This document shows, in pieces, positions 36,301-44,735 of a DNA stretch of 64,000 nt (position 1 is its first letter; every line of letters begins with the position of its first letter). Source of the DNA: Algoriphagus pacificus. GTDB lineage: Bacteria > Bacteroidota > Bacteroidia > Cytophagales > Cyclobacteriaceae. Below the pieces are notes generated by a model. The model saw nothing but the letters and a program-made list of their open reading frames with translations, was not told the origin of the DNA and ran no database searches. Location of the stretch: assembly GCF_017254845.1 (NCBI RefSeq), contig NZ_JAFKCU010000001.1, positions 372,001 to 436,000 on the forward strand. Direction: 5' to 3'. A program made the position numbers and the translations under genes.

Positions 36301-36647
36301 AATCCATCTGACAATTGAACATTTAGAGTATAGGTAGAACCCAACCCAAGTACAATCCCATCAAAAACTCTTTCTTCGAATCCCACAAAAGAAACAACAA
36401 CATGATAAGGACCACCTACTCTCATGTTTGGAAGAAAAAATCTTCCTTCTAAATTACTCACAGCACCGTAGCGAGTACCTGAAGGCTCATGTGTTGCTAC
36501 AATGTTTGCCCCGGGAAGAGATTCCCCTGATTCGTCAATGACAGATCCTTGAATGTTTGCAGTAGTGACGCCTTGCGAAAAAGCTACACCACAACTCACA
36601 ACAAGGAAAATAATCGACAACAAATTTTTCAGTAAATTTTGCCTCAT
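33378..36647 (-). CDS. Oar-like TonB-dependent receptor with carboxypeptidase-regulatory domain
   Basis: The outer membrane receptor has a signal peptide ([25 protein letters not shown] minus the last few residues as mature start). A CarboxypepD_reg-like domain (about residues 28-115, [20 protein letters not shown]) and a plug domain ([46 protein letters not shown]) follow. The large beta-barrel ends in VGVRYIFN with a terminal aromatic-Asn pattern. The plug sequence resembles Oar-type receptors, which take part in uptake or protein export in Myxococcus and are common in Bacteroidota; the ligand here is unknown. I place the start at the ATG at 36647 (1089 residues), since the 32-residue extension from 36743 is polar and precedes the signal peptide. 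A TAnnTTTG-type box (36692-36699, minus strand) sits upstream without a clear -33 element. No SusD partner is present. Confidence 0.9.
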   Translation of the reverse strand: [1089 protein letters not shown]

Positions 36648-36996
36648 AATTAATTTGTTTTGATATAAGTTGGTTTGAAATAATTCTTGTGCAAAAGTAA
36701 AATTGAGATGCGGTATTTCGGGGTAGTTATTGTTAAGTTTCACTGTTCAAATTTCACACTTTTTAACAATTAAATAATATGTCTGAGCGAATAAAATTTT
36801 CTTTTTCTTAAAATTTCTTCCATTTCTTTATCAAAAATTTGAATTCATTCCTTGATTTTTGAAACATTATTAATGTCTTTGAATCGAGTGTTATGAAATT
36901 GTAAATTCACCAATAACCAAAATATCATTTCATTACATTGCATTTATGATGCTTCAAAAGTTCAGATTCTGTCAAAAACACAAAATTTAATACGTC
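36648..36996. other. Intergenic region between divergent genes
   Basis: AT-rich spacer between the TonB receptor (minus) and the YhhN gene (plus). It holds a perfect minus-strand -7 match TACTTTTG at 36692-36699, about 45 bases before the preferred receptor start. No convincing plus-strand promoter or RNA gene is visible. Confidence 0.4.
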
Positions 36997-37686
36997 TTGA
37001 GAAATAAAAATTTTGCCTGGCTTTACCTCTTTCTCTTTGCCACTTTAGTGGACTTATCTTTTATTCTTGAGAAGAAACAAGAATTACGTTATTTCTCTAA
37101 ACCATTGATAATTATTGGTTTATTAATATATTTTTTTCAAATCACAAAACCAATAGCCAGCACACTTTTAACAAAATCAATTTTGGGAGCATTGGTTTTT
37201 TCATGGATAGGAGACGTGCTTCTTTTGTGGCCAAACCTCTTCGCCTATGGTTTGGGAGCATTTCTTTTGGCACATATCTGCTACATTATCGGATTTAAAG
37301 TAGCCCAAAAAAATCCCGGAGAAATCGGGCAAATCAACTTTATCAAATCCTTTTTGCTAAGCCTTCCTTTTTTTATTCTCGCAGCTTTCGTGTATTACCT
37401 TATTCAACCCAACCTCGGAGTCCTAAAAATTCCTGTGATTATTTATGTCATCACGATTGTTTCGATGGTCAATACAGCTAGAGAAAGATTTGGGAAATGC
37501 CAGAATTCTAGTTTTTGGCAAGTAATGATCGGCGCGACCTTATTCTTTATTTCAGATGGTGTTTTAGCAATTGATAGATTTTACATGGAATTTCCAGAAG
37601 CAGGAATCTTGATTATGGGTACTTATGCAGTTGGCCAGTTATTGATTGTTATGGGCATCAGATCATTTGTTATCCAGCCGAAATAA
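36997..37686 (+). CDS. YhhN-family membrane protein (lysoplasmalogenase-like)
   Basis: The 229-residue protein is almost entirely hydrophobic, with about eight transmembrane helices. It carries YhhN signatures such as SWIGDVLLLWPNLFAYGLGAFLLAHICYI (in two stretches) and the C-terminal acidic motif FISDGVLAIDRF. YhhN/TMEM86 proteins include lysoplasmalogenases, which cleave vinyl-ether lysophospholipids; the true substrate in Bacteroidota is unclear. The frame has a stop at 36988-36990 and no ATG before the first helices, so a TTG at 36997 is the most likely start. That is an unusual start codon for this window. The gene stands alone. Confidence 0.83.
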   Translation: MRNKNFAWLYLFLFATLVDLSFILEKKQELRYFSKPLIIIGLLIYFFQITKPIASTLLTKSILGALVFSWIGDVLLLWPNLFAYGLGAFLLAHICYIIGFKVAQKNPGEIGQINFIKSFLLSLPFFILAAFVYYLIQPNLGVLKIPVIIYVITIVSMVNTARERFGKCQNSSFWQVMIGATLFFISDGVLAIDRFYMEFPEAGILIMGTYAVGQLLIVMGIRSFVIQPK

Positions 37687-37764
37687 TCAGGGATCAAAAA
37701 ATTGTTGATTTTCTTTTTAAACCAAGAATGAAAATGAGGCACCTAACCTTAGCTAGAAAGTAAT

Positions 37765-37787
37765 AAAAAAGAGGCCGAAGCCTCTTT
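37765..37787 (-). terminator. Rho-independent terminator of aspS
   Basis: Stem AAAGAGGC/GCCTCTTT (37768-37775 and 37780-37787). On the minus strand the loop is TTCG, a stable tetraloop, and a T-run (37765-37770) follows. It begins immediately after the aspS stop codon. Confidence 0.9.
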
Positions 37788-37788
37788 C

Positions 37789-39543
37789 TTAATTTTTCAA
37801 ATTTACCAGGATAGACAGCTCTTTTAACTGCTCATCTGCAATGGTACTCGGAGAATCGATCATCACATCTCGACCTGAGTTGTTTTTCGGGAAGGCGATG
37901 TAATCTCTAATCGAATCAGAACCTCCAAAAATGGCGCAAAGCCTATCAAAACCAAAGGCAATCCCTCCGTGTGGTGGAGCTCCGTATTCAAAGGCTTCCA
38001 TCAGGAATCCAAATTGCTTTTGAGCCTCTTCATCTGAAAATCCAAGGTGCTTAAACATCAATTGCTGGGTTGCTCTGTCGTGGATACGAATGGAACCCCC
38101 ACCGATTTCCACGCCATTGATTACCAAATCATAAGCATTGGCACGAACAGCCCCTGGATCAGTATCCAATAATGGGATGTCCTCTTTTTTAGGAGAGGTA
38201 AATGGATGGTGCATGGCATGGAAGCGGTTCGTTTCTTCATCCCATTCCAACAAAGGAAAATCAACAACCCATAAAGGTTTGAATACATTTTTATCTCTCA
38301 ATCCTAAGTCTTCGCCCATTTTCAGACGAAGTTCGGAAAGTTGCTTTCTGACTTTATTGGCTTCTCCGCTAAGAATTAGCATCAAATCTCCTTGCTCCGC
38401 ACCGAAGGCCTCAGCCCAAGCTTGAAGATCTTCCGCGCTATAGAATTTATCTACTGTTGATTTGATAGTACCATCAGCGTTGTATTTGGCGTAAACCATC
38501 CCCTTAGCGCCGATCTGTGGTCTTTTCACCCAATCTGTCAAAGCATCTAATTGCTTCCGAGTATACTCAGCTGCGCCTTTGGCACAAATCCCAACTACTA
38601 ACTCAGCATCATCAAAAATTCCGAAGCCTTTGCCTTTTGCTAAATCATTCAACTCAACAAATTTCATGTCGAATCGAAGGTCTGGCTTATCATTGCCATA
38701 ATACTTCATGGCATCAGCAAAGGTCATTCGCTTCACTTCTTCCAGCTCAACTCCTTTGACATTGGCAAAAAGATGTTTGGTCAAACCCTCAAATGTAGAA
38801 AGGATATCCTCTTGCTCCACGAAAGCCATTTCACAATCGATCTGGGTAAATTCAGGCTGACGATCAGCCCTTAAATCCTCATCTCTAAAACACTTCACTA
38901 TTTGGAAATACCTGTCAAAACCTGAAACCATCAGCAATTGCTTGAAGGTCTGAGGTGACTGGGGCAAGGCATAAAATTCTCCAGGGTTTACACGGCTTGG
39001 AACCACAAAGTCTCTGGCTCCTTCAGGAGTAGACTTGATTAATACAGGAGTTTCAACTTCTATGAAGTTTTGGGCATCCATGTATTTTCTTGTTTCCTGC
39101 ATCATTTTATGGCGAAGCTGCAGTTTTTCCCTAACCACATTTCTCCTTAGATCCAGATAACGGTATTTCATCCGCAGTTCATCCCCTCCATCGGTTTCAT
39201 CCTCAATGATAAAAGGAGGAACTTTCGCTGCATTTAATACTTCTAGCTTCGCAACTTTGATTTCAATAGATCCTGTAGGAATCTTATCATTTTTTGAAGT
39301 TCGCTCGATGACAGTTCCGGTAGCCTGAACGACAAATTCACGTCCTAGTTCTGCAGCTTTATCAAGCAATTCTTTCTCGCTGGAATCTTCTTCAAAAATC
39401 AATTGAGTCAATCCATATCGATCTCTCAAATCAACCCAGATCAAGCCACCTTTATTTCTGACACGCTGTACCCAGCCTGCAAGTGTTACTTCTTGATCCA
39501 CGTTTTCAAGGCGCAATTCGCCACAAGTATGCGTTCTCAGCAT
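37789..39543 (-). CDS. aspS: Aspartyl-tRNA synthetase
   Basis: The 584 residues match the bacterial AspRS form. An N-terminal OB-fold anticodon-binding domain ([21 protein letters not shown]) is followed by class II catalytic motifs: motif 1 around [17 protein letters not shown], motif 2 in [18 protein letters not shown], a GAD insertion domain (about residues 290-410), and motif 3 in [15 protein letters not shown]. It charges tRNA-Asp with aspartate in the cytoplasm. Both AspRS-type recognition of GUC and the two GUC tRNA-like genes at 12070-12726 occur in this window, but the distance of about 25 kb does not show a link. A TATCTTTG -7 box (39567-39574, minus strand) lies upstream, without a clear -33 element. 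Confidence 0.98.
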   Translation of the reverse strand: MLRTHTCGELRLENVDQEVTLAGWVQRVRNKGGLIWVDLRDRYGLTQLIFEEDSSEKELLDKAAELGREFVVQATGTVIERTSKNDKIPTGSIEIKVAKLEVLNAAKVPPFIIEDETDGGDELRMKYRYLDLRRNVVREKLQLRHKMMQETRKYMDAQNFIEVETPVLIKSTPEGARDFVVPSRVNPGEFYALPQSPQTFKQLLMVSGFDRYFQIVKCFRDEDLRADRQPEFTQIDCEMAFVEQEDILSTFEGLTKHLFANVKGVELEEVKRMTFADAMKYYGNDKPDLRFDMKFVELNDLAKGKGFGIFDDAELVVGICAKGAAEYTRKQLDALTDWVKRPQIGAKGMVYAKYNADGTIKSTVDKFYSAEDLQAWAEAFGAEQGDLMLILSGEANKVRKQLSELRLKMGEDLGLRDKNVFKPLWVVDFPLLEWDEETNRFHAMHHPFTSPKKEDIPLLDTDPGAVRANAYDLVINGVEIGGGSIRIHDRATQQLMFKHLGFSDEEAQKQFGFLMEAFEYGAPPHGGIAFGFDRLCAIFGGSDSIRDYIAFPKNNSGRDVMIDSPSTIADEQLKELSILVNLKN

Positions 39544-39872
39544 GATATTAGTTTTTTTTGGGAGGTCAAAGATAAAGAATTGAGATTGAGTACACCACCA
39601 TCTTTTTTGGATTCTCTAGTATTTTGGAGAATTCGCTGTGAAATGCGTTTTATTTGCTCCTATTCTTTGAAATTATCTCAATTTTCTGCCGAAATATCTG
39701 AAGCTTTATCTTTTCAACCTCAATTTATTTCAAAATAAATCCAGCCTTCAATTCGTTGGCATTATAGTTGACAATGTTAAAGGCTTAACGAATCTGCCCC
39801 AAAACTTGGAAAATATTCCCTTTTTTCCTTGATTAGAGGTTATTCAATCATCCCCCACAGAATTATAGATTA
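39544..39872. other. Intergenic region between divergent aspS and the M23 peptidase gene
   Basis: About 330 bases. The only specific element I see is the TAnnTTTG-type box at 39567-39574 on the minus strand, close to the aspS start. No RNA gene, repeat or additional coding frame is convincing. Confidence 0.4.
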
Positions 39873-41198
39873 ATGAACAAAAGATGGATCCTTGCTGCTT
39901 CCCTTTTACTCACCTTGAGTGCGGCAGCTGTATTCCAATATTTTGGGTTTTCACTTGAGTCCAAACCTCTACCCTCTCCGACAGAAGAGCTTGTGGTAGA
40001 AGATGTATCTGAGGAGGTTTACCTTTATGGGATTAATGTGACTGGCCTGAATATCGTGGAAGGAAAAGTTAGCAAAAACCAGACTCTAGCTACAATTTTG
40101 GCACCTTTCAATGTTCCTTATCAGATTATCGATGAGCTAGCCAAAAAATCAAAAGAAGTTTTTGATGTTCGTGGCATCGCTACCAATAAAAAGTTTACCA
40201 TCCTTACACCTTCTGATTCTGCTCAAGCACAATTTTTTATTTATGAGCCTAATCCTGCAGAATATGTAGTTTTCAACTTAGACTCCATGAATATATACAA
40301 GGCCGAAAAGCCTGTAGAATATGTTCAAAAAGAAGTGGCAGGAATTATCGAGGATAGGAGTAATCTTTCTTCAGAAATGCTTAAGCTAAATGTCGGATAT
40401 GATATTGTCGATCAATTCGCGGATTTATATGGTTGGTCTGTAGATTTTGGGGCTCTGCAAGCTGGAGACAAATTTAAAGTAGTTTATGAAGAGAAAATGA
40501 TTGAGGGGAATGTTGTGGGTGTTGGTGACATTAAACTTGCCTACATGGAACACCGAGGTGAGCCATTCCATGCAATTCCTTTTGAACAAAACGGTGAAAT
40601 GAATTTCTTTGATCAGGAGGGAAATAGCTTGAAAAAAGCCTTTCTAAGAGATCCTGTGAAATATACCCGAATCAGTTCAAGATATAATCTGAGAAGATTC
40701 CATCCAGTACAAAAAAGATATAAAGCTCATTTAGGAACGGATTATGCCGCTTCCAAAGGAACAGAAATCCGTTCAGTTGGAGACGGAGTTGTTACTGACG
40801 CGAAGTACACTTCTGCTAATGGAAACTATGTGAAAATCAAACATAACGGAACTTATACAACCCAATACCTTCACATGTCTAAAATCGCTTCCGGTATGAA
40901 ACCAGGCCAACGTGTAAAGCAAGGTCAAGTAATTGGATATGTGGGAAGCACGGGATTAGCAACAGGAAATCACCTTTGCTTTAGATTTTGGAAAAATGGA
41001 AAACAAGAGGATTGGTTGAGAGAAAAGATTCCGCCATCCGAACCTATTTTAGCTGCCAATAAAGCTGCATTTGAATCGAAAAAATTTGAATCCCTGCAAT
41101 TACTGGCAAACATCACTTATCCAGGTGAAGCTCCAAAATTGGTAGCAAAAGCAAATGAAGTTCCTGCTATTCCTACATTAAAAGCGAAAACAGATTGA
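39873..41198 (+). CDS. M23 family (LytM-type) metallopeptidase with variant zinc-ligand motif
   Basis: The 441-residue protein has one N-terminal membrane anchor or signal (WILAASLLLTLSAAAVFQYFGF) and a central beta-rich region of about 230 residues. The LytM/M23 domain begins near residue 286 with HLGTD (H286, D290 as zinc ligands), continues with QYLHMS (H334, catalytic) and ends with GNHLCFRFW (H367, C369). M23 enzymes cut peptide cross-links in peptidoglycan. In the usual HxH motif the second histidine is a zinc ligand, but here it is cysteine, so the site is H, D and C. This may still bind zinc; similar variants occur in some Bacteroidota proteins as far as I recall, which is uncertain. 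The gene is monocistronic and ends at a bidirectional terminator. Confidence 0.9.
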   Translation: MNKRWILAASLLLTLSAAAVFQYFGFSLESKPLPSPTEELVVEDVSEEVYLYGINVTGLNIVEGKVSKNQTLATILAPFNVPYQIIDELAKKSKEVFDVRGIATNKKFTILTPSDSAQAQFFIYEPNPAEYVVFNLDSMNIYKAEKPVEYVQKEVAGIIEDRSNLSSEMLKLNVGYDIVDQFADLYGWSVDFGALQAGDKFKVVYEEKMIEGNVVGVGDIKLAYMEHRGEPFHAIPFEQNGEMNFFDQEGNSLKKAFLRDPVKYTRISSRYNLRRFHPVQKRYKAHLGTDYAASKGTEIRSVGDGVVTDAKYTSANGNYVKIKHNGTYTTQYLHMSKIASGMKPGQRVKQGQVIGYVGSTGLATGNHLCFRFWKNGKQEDWLREKIPPSEPILAANKAAFESKKFESLQLLANITYPGEAPKLVAKANEVPAIPTLKAKTD

Positions 41199-41219
41199 TT
41201 CATTTATATATCTAGAATT

Positions 41220-41251
41220 AAAAAGGGTTCCAAATTATTGGAACCCTTTTT
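41220..41251. terminator. Bidirectional Rho-independent terminator
   Basis: Perfect 14-bp stem (41220-41233 with 41238-41251), 4-base loop, A-run on the left and T-run on the right. It separates the M23 gene (plus) from the convergent adhesin-porP-ompA cluster (minus). Confidence 0.92.
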
Positions 41252-41272
41252 AATTTCTATGAAATATATCCT

Positions 41273-43684
41273 TTACAGGACATCGACTTTCTTCTGTCTT
41301 CCTGAGTAGGTGAACTGGGATTTGCCTACCCTCAGTTCGGTCCTTCTGTTCAGCTGGTGCATCGCCGGGGTACAGGTCACCTCGTTGCAGTCATGAACAG
41401 GTTTTGTCTCTCCGAACCAGGTCTCTTCCATTCTGTTGTCCTCGATTCCCCTTTTGGTCAGATAAGCCTTCACCGCATCCGCTCTGCGCTCAGAAAGTCC
41501 CTTGTTATACTCATCGTCGCCCCGCTGGTCGGTGTGGCCCTCGATGTACAGCATCAGGTTCGGCATACGCTTCAGCATGATCGCCGTACGCTCCAATTCT
41601 TTCTTGTGAACGCTTCTCAGCATGCTCTTGTCAAAGTCGAAGTAGATCGTCGGGATCTGCGCGATCTCGTCCTGGATCTGGGTGAACAGGTCCTCCGGAT
41701 CACAGAAGTCCTTATCCTTCAGCTCCTCCGGTATCTCATACTGCTTGCTCGGATCCGAGAATGCCTCCAGTACCAGTTCCGATCTTCTGTTCAGCTGGTG
41801 CTCGCTCTCCGGACACGGTACCCCGTTGCCGCAGTCGTTGATCAGGTTCTGCTCCCCGAACCATTCCAGTCTGATCCTTTCGGCCGGGATGTTGTACTGC
41901 GCCATGTATTCGGTCACTGCCTTGGCCCGGTTGTTTGACAACGTGATGTTGTACTCGTCACTCGCTCTGGAATCCGTATGGGATCCTACCAGCAGGTCCA
42001 GGAACTTGTAGCGGTTCATCAGCTCGCCCAACTTGTCCAGTACAGGCTTCGCATCTTCCCGGATCACATATTTGTCCAGGTCGTAATACACGATGTCCAC
42101 GTATACCGGTAGCTGGTAAGGGATCGGAATCAGTTTGTATTCACGCTTCAACGTGTCTCCTGTAAAGCCTTTGGTCGTGATGTCCTCGTCGGTGATGCTG
42201 AAGTAGCCCGGTTTGCTGATCTTGATCCCGAAGTCGCTGTCAGGTTCCAGTTCTGCCGTCAGCTCTCCTTTGCCGTTTCTTTGGGTCTGTACGTTCCCGT
42301 TCTGGGTCTTGTCCCGGAGCGTGGCCAGGTAGCTGTCGCTGATCACCACGCCTTCGCAGTCGATCACACGTGCCAGAAACTGTTTGTAAACCTCTTCCAC
42401 GCTGTAGATATCATCCAGTCCCATTCCTCCCTTTCGGTTTGAGGAAAGGTACACTTCTGTCTTTCCGTCTTCCTTGTCCACTTCCCTGTAGGCAAAGTCA
42501 TCGGCCAGCGAGTTCACAGGCGCGCCCATGTTCTTCACATTGCTGATCCCTGTGGCGCTGTAGTCCGCCTGGTAGATGTCCATGCCTCCCATCGTCGGGT
42601 GGCTTCCGCCTTTCGAACTGAAGTAGAACTTGTCTTCTTTCCTGAACGCATGGGATTCATCACCCGGGGTATTCACCGAGGCTCCCAGGTTCACCGGTGT
42701 GCCGAAGCTCATGTTGTCGTCATATTCCGAATAATACAGGTCGTAGCCTCCCATGCCGCCGGGCATGTCAGAAGTGAAATACAGTCTTTTTGCTTCTTCA
42801 TCGACAAAAGGGTTCATCACCGCATAGCCGATCGAGTCGTTGAACGGTACCGGGGTAAAGCCTTCCAGTCCCCCTTCCGCGTTCACCTTGCTGTAATAGA
42901 TCTCCGGCTGTACCGTGATGTTCCGGTTCTTCTTCACCTTGGTGATCCCGCGGGTCACCGAGTAGAACAGCACGCCGGCTTCCTTCGCATAGCTAGGATC
43001 CGAAAAATTGTAGGTGTTCGGTACATTCGATACCACTTCGCTCACGTTCCCGTCCTTGTCCTGGCGGTACACCGTGAAGTATTCCCTGCCCGTGTAGTCC
43101 TGCTTCTCCTCACTGAAGATCCTGTTCCTGCCGTCGATCCGGATTCCGGGCATCTCGTCCACAAAGCTTCCGCCCCTGTCCGATACAAAGTACTTGTTCC
43201 CGTTTCCGTCAACGGTCAGGTCAAAGTCCGACTCACTCGAGTTCAGTCCTTCCACTCCTGCCACTTTCAGCTTCCGTGGGCTCTGCATCTTCAGCAGCTC
43301 GGCCACCTGGATGCTGTCAGGGCCTACCCCTTTCGATTCCAGCAGGCTCTGGGCCTCCGACAGGTTGTCTGTCAGCTGCGCATAGCGCAACAGCTGGGCA
43401 AAGTCCTCCGGCGTAGACTCCTCGTAACCTACAGTCGTCTTCCACCAGTCATACGCGTTGTCGTAGTCTCTGAGTACATCATAGGCTTCGGCCGTCTTCT
43501 TGGCCGTCTCGTAGTTCGGCTTCTTCGCATATGCCTCCTGGTAGATGGCAATGGCCGTCTCGTAGTTCATCTCAGCCATCTGCTCATCGGCATACCGTAC
43601 CTTGCTCTTCTGGGCCTCTGTCGTCCCTAGTGATCCAAAGAGCAGGCCTGAGGTTATTATCAGTAGTGTTAGTGTCTTTTTCAT
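41273..43684 (-). CDS. OmpA-family protein with TPR, PD40-like repeats and two tandem OmpA domains
   Basis: The 803-residue protein has a signal peptide (MKKTLTLLIITSGLLFGSLG). I start at 43684; an ATG at 43696 would overlap the porP gene. Tetratricopeptide-like helices (about 30-130) are followed by a beta-propeller of PD40/WD40-like strands with DRGGSFVDEMPG, LYFTSDMPGGMGGYDLYYS, FYFSSKGG and VYLSSNRKGGMGLDDIY, then a carboxypeptidase-regulatory-like domain. Two complete OmpA C-terminal domains follow: the first with VYYDLDKYVIREDAKP, GSHTDSRASDEYN and LSNNRAKAV, the second with IYFDFDKSMLRSVHKKE, EGHTDQRGDDEYN and LSERRADAV. OmpA domains bind diaminopimelate in peptidoglycan. The plan resembles PorE/Pal-like components associated with T9SS and gliding. 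The gene directly follows porP/sprF and is GC-rich compared with its surroundings. Confidence 0.92.
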   Translation of the reverse strand: MKKTLTLLIITSGLLFGSLGTTEAQKSKVRYADEQMAEMNYETAIAIYQEAYAKKPNYETAKKTAEAYDVLRDYDNAYDWWKTTVGYEESTPEDFAQLLRYAQLTDNLSEAQSLLESKGVGPDSIQVAELLKMQSPRKLKVAGVEGLNSSESDFDLTVDGNGNKYFVSDRGGSFVDEMPGIRIDGRNRIFSEEKQDYTGREYFTVYRQDKDGNVSEVVSNVPNTYNFSDPSYAKEAGVLFYSVTRGITKVKKNRNITVQPEIYYSKVNAEGGLEGFTPVPFNDSIGYAVMNPFVDEEAKRLYFTSDMPGGMGGYDLYYSEYDDNMSFGTPVNLGASVNTPGDESHAFRKEDKFYFSSKGGSHPTMGGMDIYQADYSATGISNVKNMGAPVNSLADDFAYREVDKEDGKTEVYLSSNRKGGMGLDDIYSVEEVYKQFLARVIDCEGVVISDSYLATLRDKTQNGNVQTQRNGKGELTAELEPDSDFGIKISKPGYFSITDEDITTKGFTGDTLKREYKLIPIPYQLPVYVDIVYYDLDKYVIREDAKPVLDKLGELMNRYKFLDLLVGSHTDSRASDEYNITLSNNRAKAVTEYMAQYNIPAERIRLEWFGEQNLINDCGNGVPCPESEHQLNRRSELVLEAFSDPSKQYEIPEELKDKDFCDPEDLFTQIQDEIAQIPTIYFDFDKSMLRSVHKKELERTAIMLKRMPNLMLYIEGHTDQRGDDEYNKGLSERRADAVKAYLTKRGIEDNRMEETWFGETKPVHDCNEVTCTPAMHQLNRRTELRVGKSQFTYSGRQKKVDVL

Positions 43685-43686
43685 AA

Positions 43687-44664
43687 TCAGAACCATCTTT
43701 GGTTTTTCATCACTGCTTTTCTCGGGGTCATGTAGAAGCCTACCGACAGCTCGTGGGAGTTGTTCTTGTAGTCACTCAATACGTTCAGGTTATGGTCATA
43801 CGCATAGCCCAGACGCAAACGGTCCGTGGCAAAGATCTCGATGATCGCAGCCACTGCGTTCCGGTTGTTCAGGTTCTCGGCTAGGTTGTCGTTCCAGATC
43901 TTCATGTTCGAACGGTAACTGCCACCCAGCCAGATCCTGTCATAGAACAGGAACATCGCGTTCAGGTCGTAGTTCGTCGGTGCTCCCTTCACCTCCTTGA
44001 TCAGGAAGCTCGGCTTGAACTGTACCTGGTCGGACAAAGGGATCATCACACCTGCGGTCAGGTAGTAGTGGAAATCATGGTAGGCCAACGCCACATCCTC
44101 CTGCTCCAGGCTCTTCTTGCCAACCATGTTGTACATACTGAAGCCCGCATAGAAACGGTCGGTATGGAAGAAAAGTCCCGTGTTCAGGTTCGGACTGAAC
44201 AGGTTGATGCGGCCGTCAGGAATCTCACTGTCCGGATAATCGTTCGGATCCAGCATGCTCCCATCTATCGAGTACTGGCTGAAACCCGCACTCACTCCCA
44301 GACCCAGCCAGCTCTTGGCTCCAGTCTGGATGCGGTACGCATACGTCAACAGTCCCCCAGTCGTACGGGCCGGTCCCAGGTTGTCGCTCAGGAAACTGAT
44401 CCCGAAGCCCATCGTGCCCTCGTTGGCCGATAAGTCCGCCGTCACCGTGAACGTCTCCGGAGCACCAGGGAAATTAACCCACTGGCTCCGGTAAGTGCTC
44501 TGGATATACGGCTCCCCCTTGTATCCCGCATAACCCGGGTTGATGTGCAGCCCGTTGAATATGTACTGGCTGAACTGAGGAAGCTGCTGGCCCAAAACTT
44601 CTCCACCGGTAGTCATCACTACAAGCAAAGCAGCCATACCTAGAATTTTAAAAAGAGTTTTCAT
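43687..44664 (-). CDS. PorP/SprF family type IX secretion system membrane protein
   Basis: The 325-residue outer membrane barrel has a signal peptide ending near GEVLGQ (residue 26). The family hallmark QLPQFSQYIFNGLHINPGYAG appears in two stretches right after cleavage, followed by YRSQWVNFPGAPETFTVTADL and the C-terminal barrel strands ending LSVGFYMTPRK. In Flavobacterium johnsoniae SprF is needed for surface delivery of the adhesin SprB, and type B T9SS signals generally depend on such SprF-like partners. Here it lies 71 bases downstream of a giant protein with a type B signal and three bases before the OmpA protein. The partnership is inferred from this order. The mature part is visibly GC-rich while the signal-peptide codons are AT-rich like the rest of the genome. 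Confidence 0.95.
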   Translation of the reverse strand: MKTLFKILGMAALLVVMTTGGEVLGQQLPQFSQYIFNGLHINPGYAGYKGEPYIQSTYRSQWVNFPGAPETFTVTADLSANEGTMGFGISFLSDNLGPARTTGGLLTYAYRIQTGAKSWLGLGVSAGFSQYSIDGSMLDPNDYPDSEIPDGRINLFSPNLNTGLFFHTDRFYAGFSMYNMVGKKSLEQEDVALAYHDFHYYLTAGVMIPLSDQVQFKPSFLIKEVKGAPTNYDLNAMFLFYDRIWLGGSYRSNMKIWNDNLAENLNNRNAVAAIIEIFATDRLRLGYAYDHNLNVLSDYKNNSHELSVGFYMTPRKAVMKNQRWF

Positions 44665-44695
44665 ATCGCTGGAGGGTTATATGCTATAAAAGATT

Positions 44696-44723
44696 GAGAG
44701 GAAATTAGCTTTAATTTCCTCTC
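44696..44723 (-). terminator. Terminator-like hairpin between the giant adhesin gene and porP/sprF
   Basis: Perfect 12-bp inverted repeat (44696-44707 with 44712-44723), 4-base loop. On the minus strand it begins 13 bases after the adhesin stop codon and is followed by AATCTTTTATAG, a weak T-tract. It could be a partial terminator or an mRNA-stabilising stem that sets the ratio of adhesin to partner. Confidence 0.55.
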
Positions 44724-44735
44724 TTTTCATGGGTT

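Noticed and set aside
36648-36743. N-terminal extension of the TonB-dependent receptor from the ATG at 36743
   Set aside because: The 32 added residues are polar and would place the signal peptide internally; the Met at 36647 gives a normal signal sequence.
39403-39738. A 111-codon frame on the plus strand upstream of the M23 gene
   Set aside because: More than a third of it is antisense to the start of aspS and the remainder is low-complexity without recognisable features.
42599-43630. A 343-codon open frame on the plus strand opposite the OmpA-family gene, and similar shorter ones across 41357-44494
   Set aside because: They lie antisense to clearly real genes in the GC-rich island. Strong G/C-ending codon use removes stops from the complementary frames, and the translations show no signal peptide or known motif.
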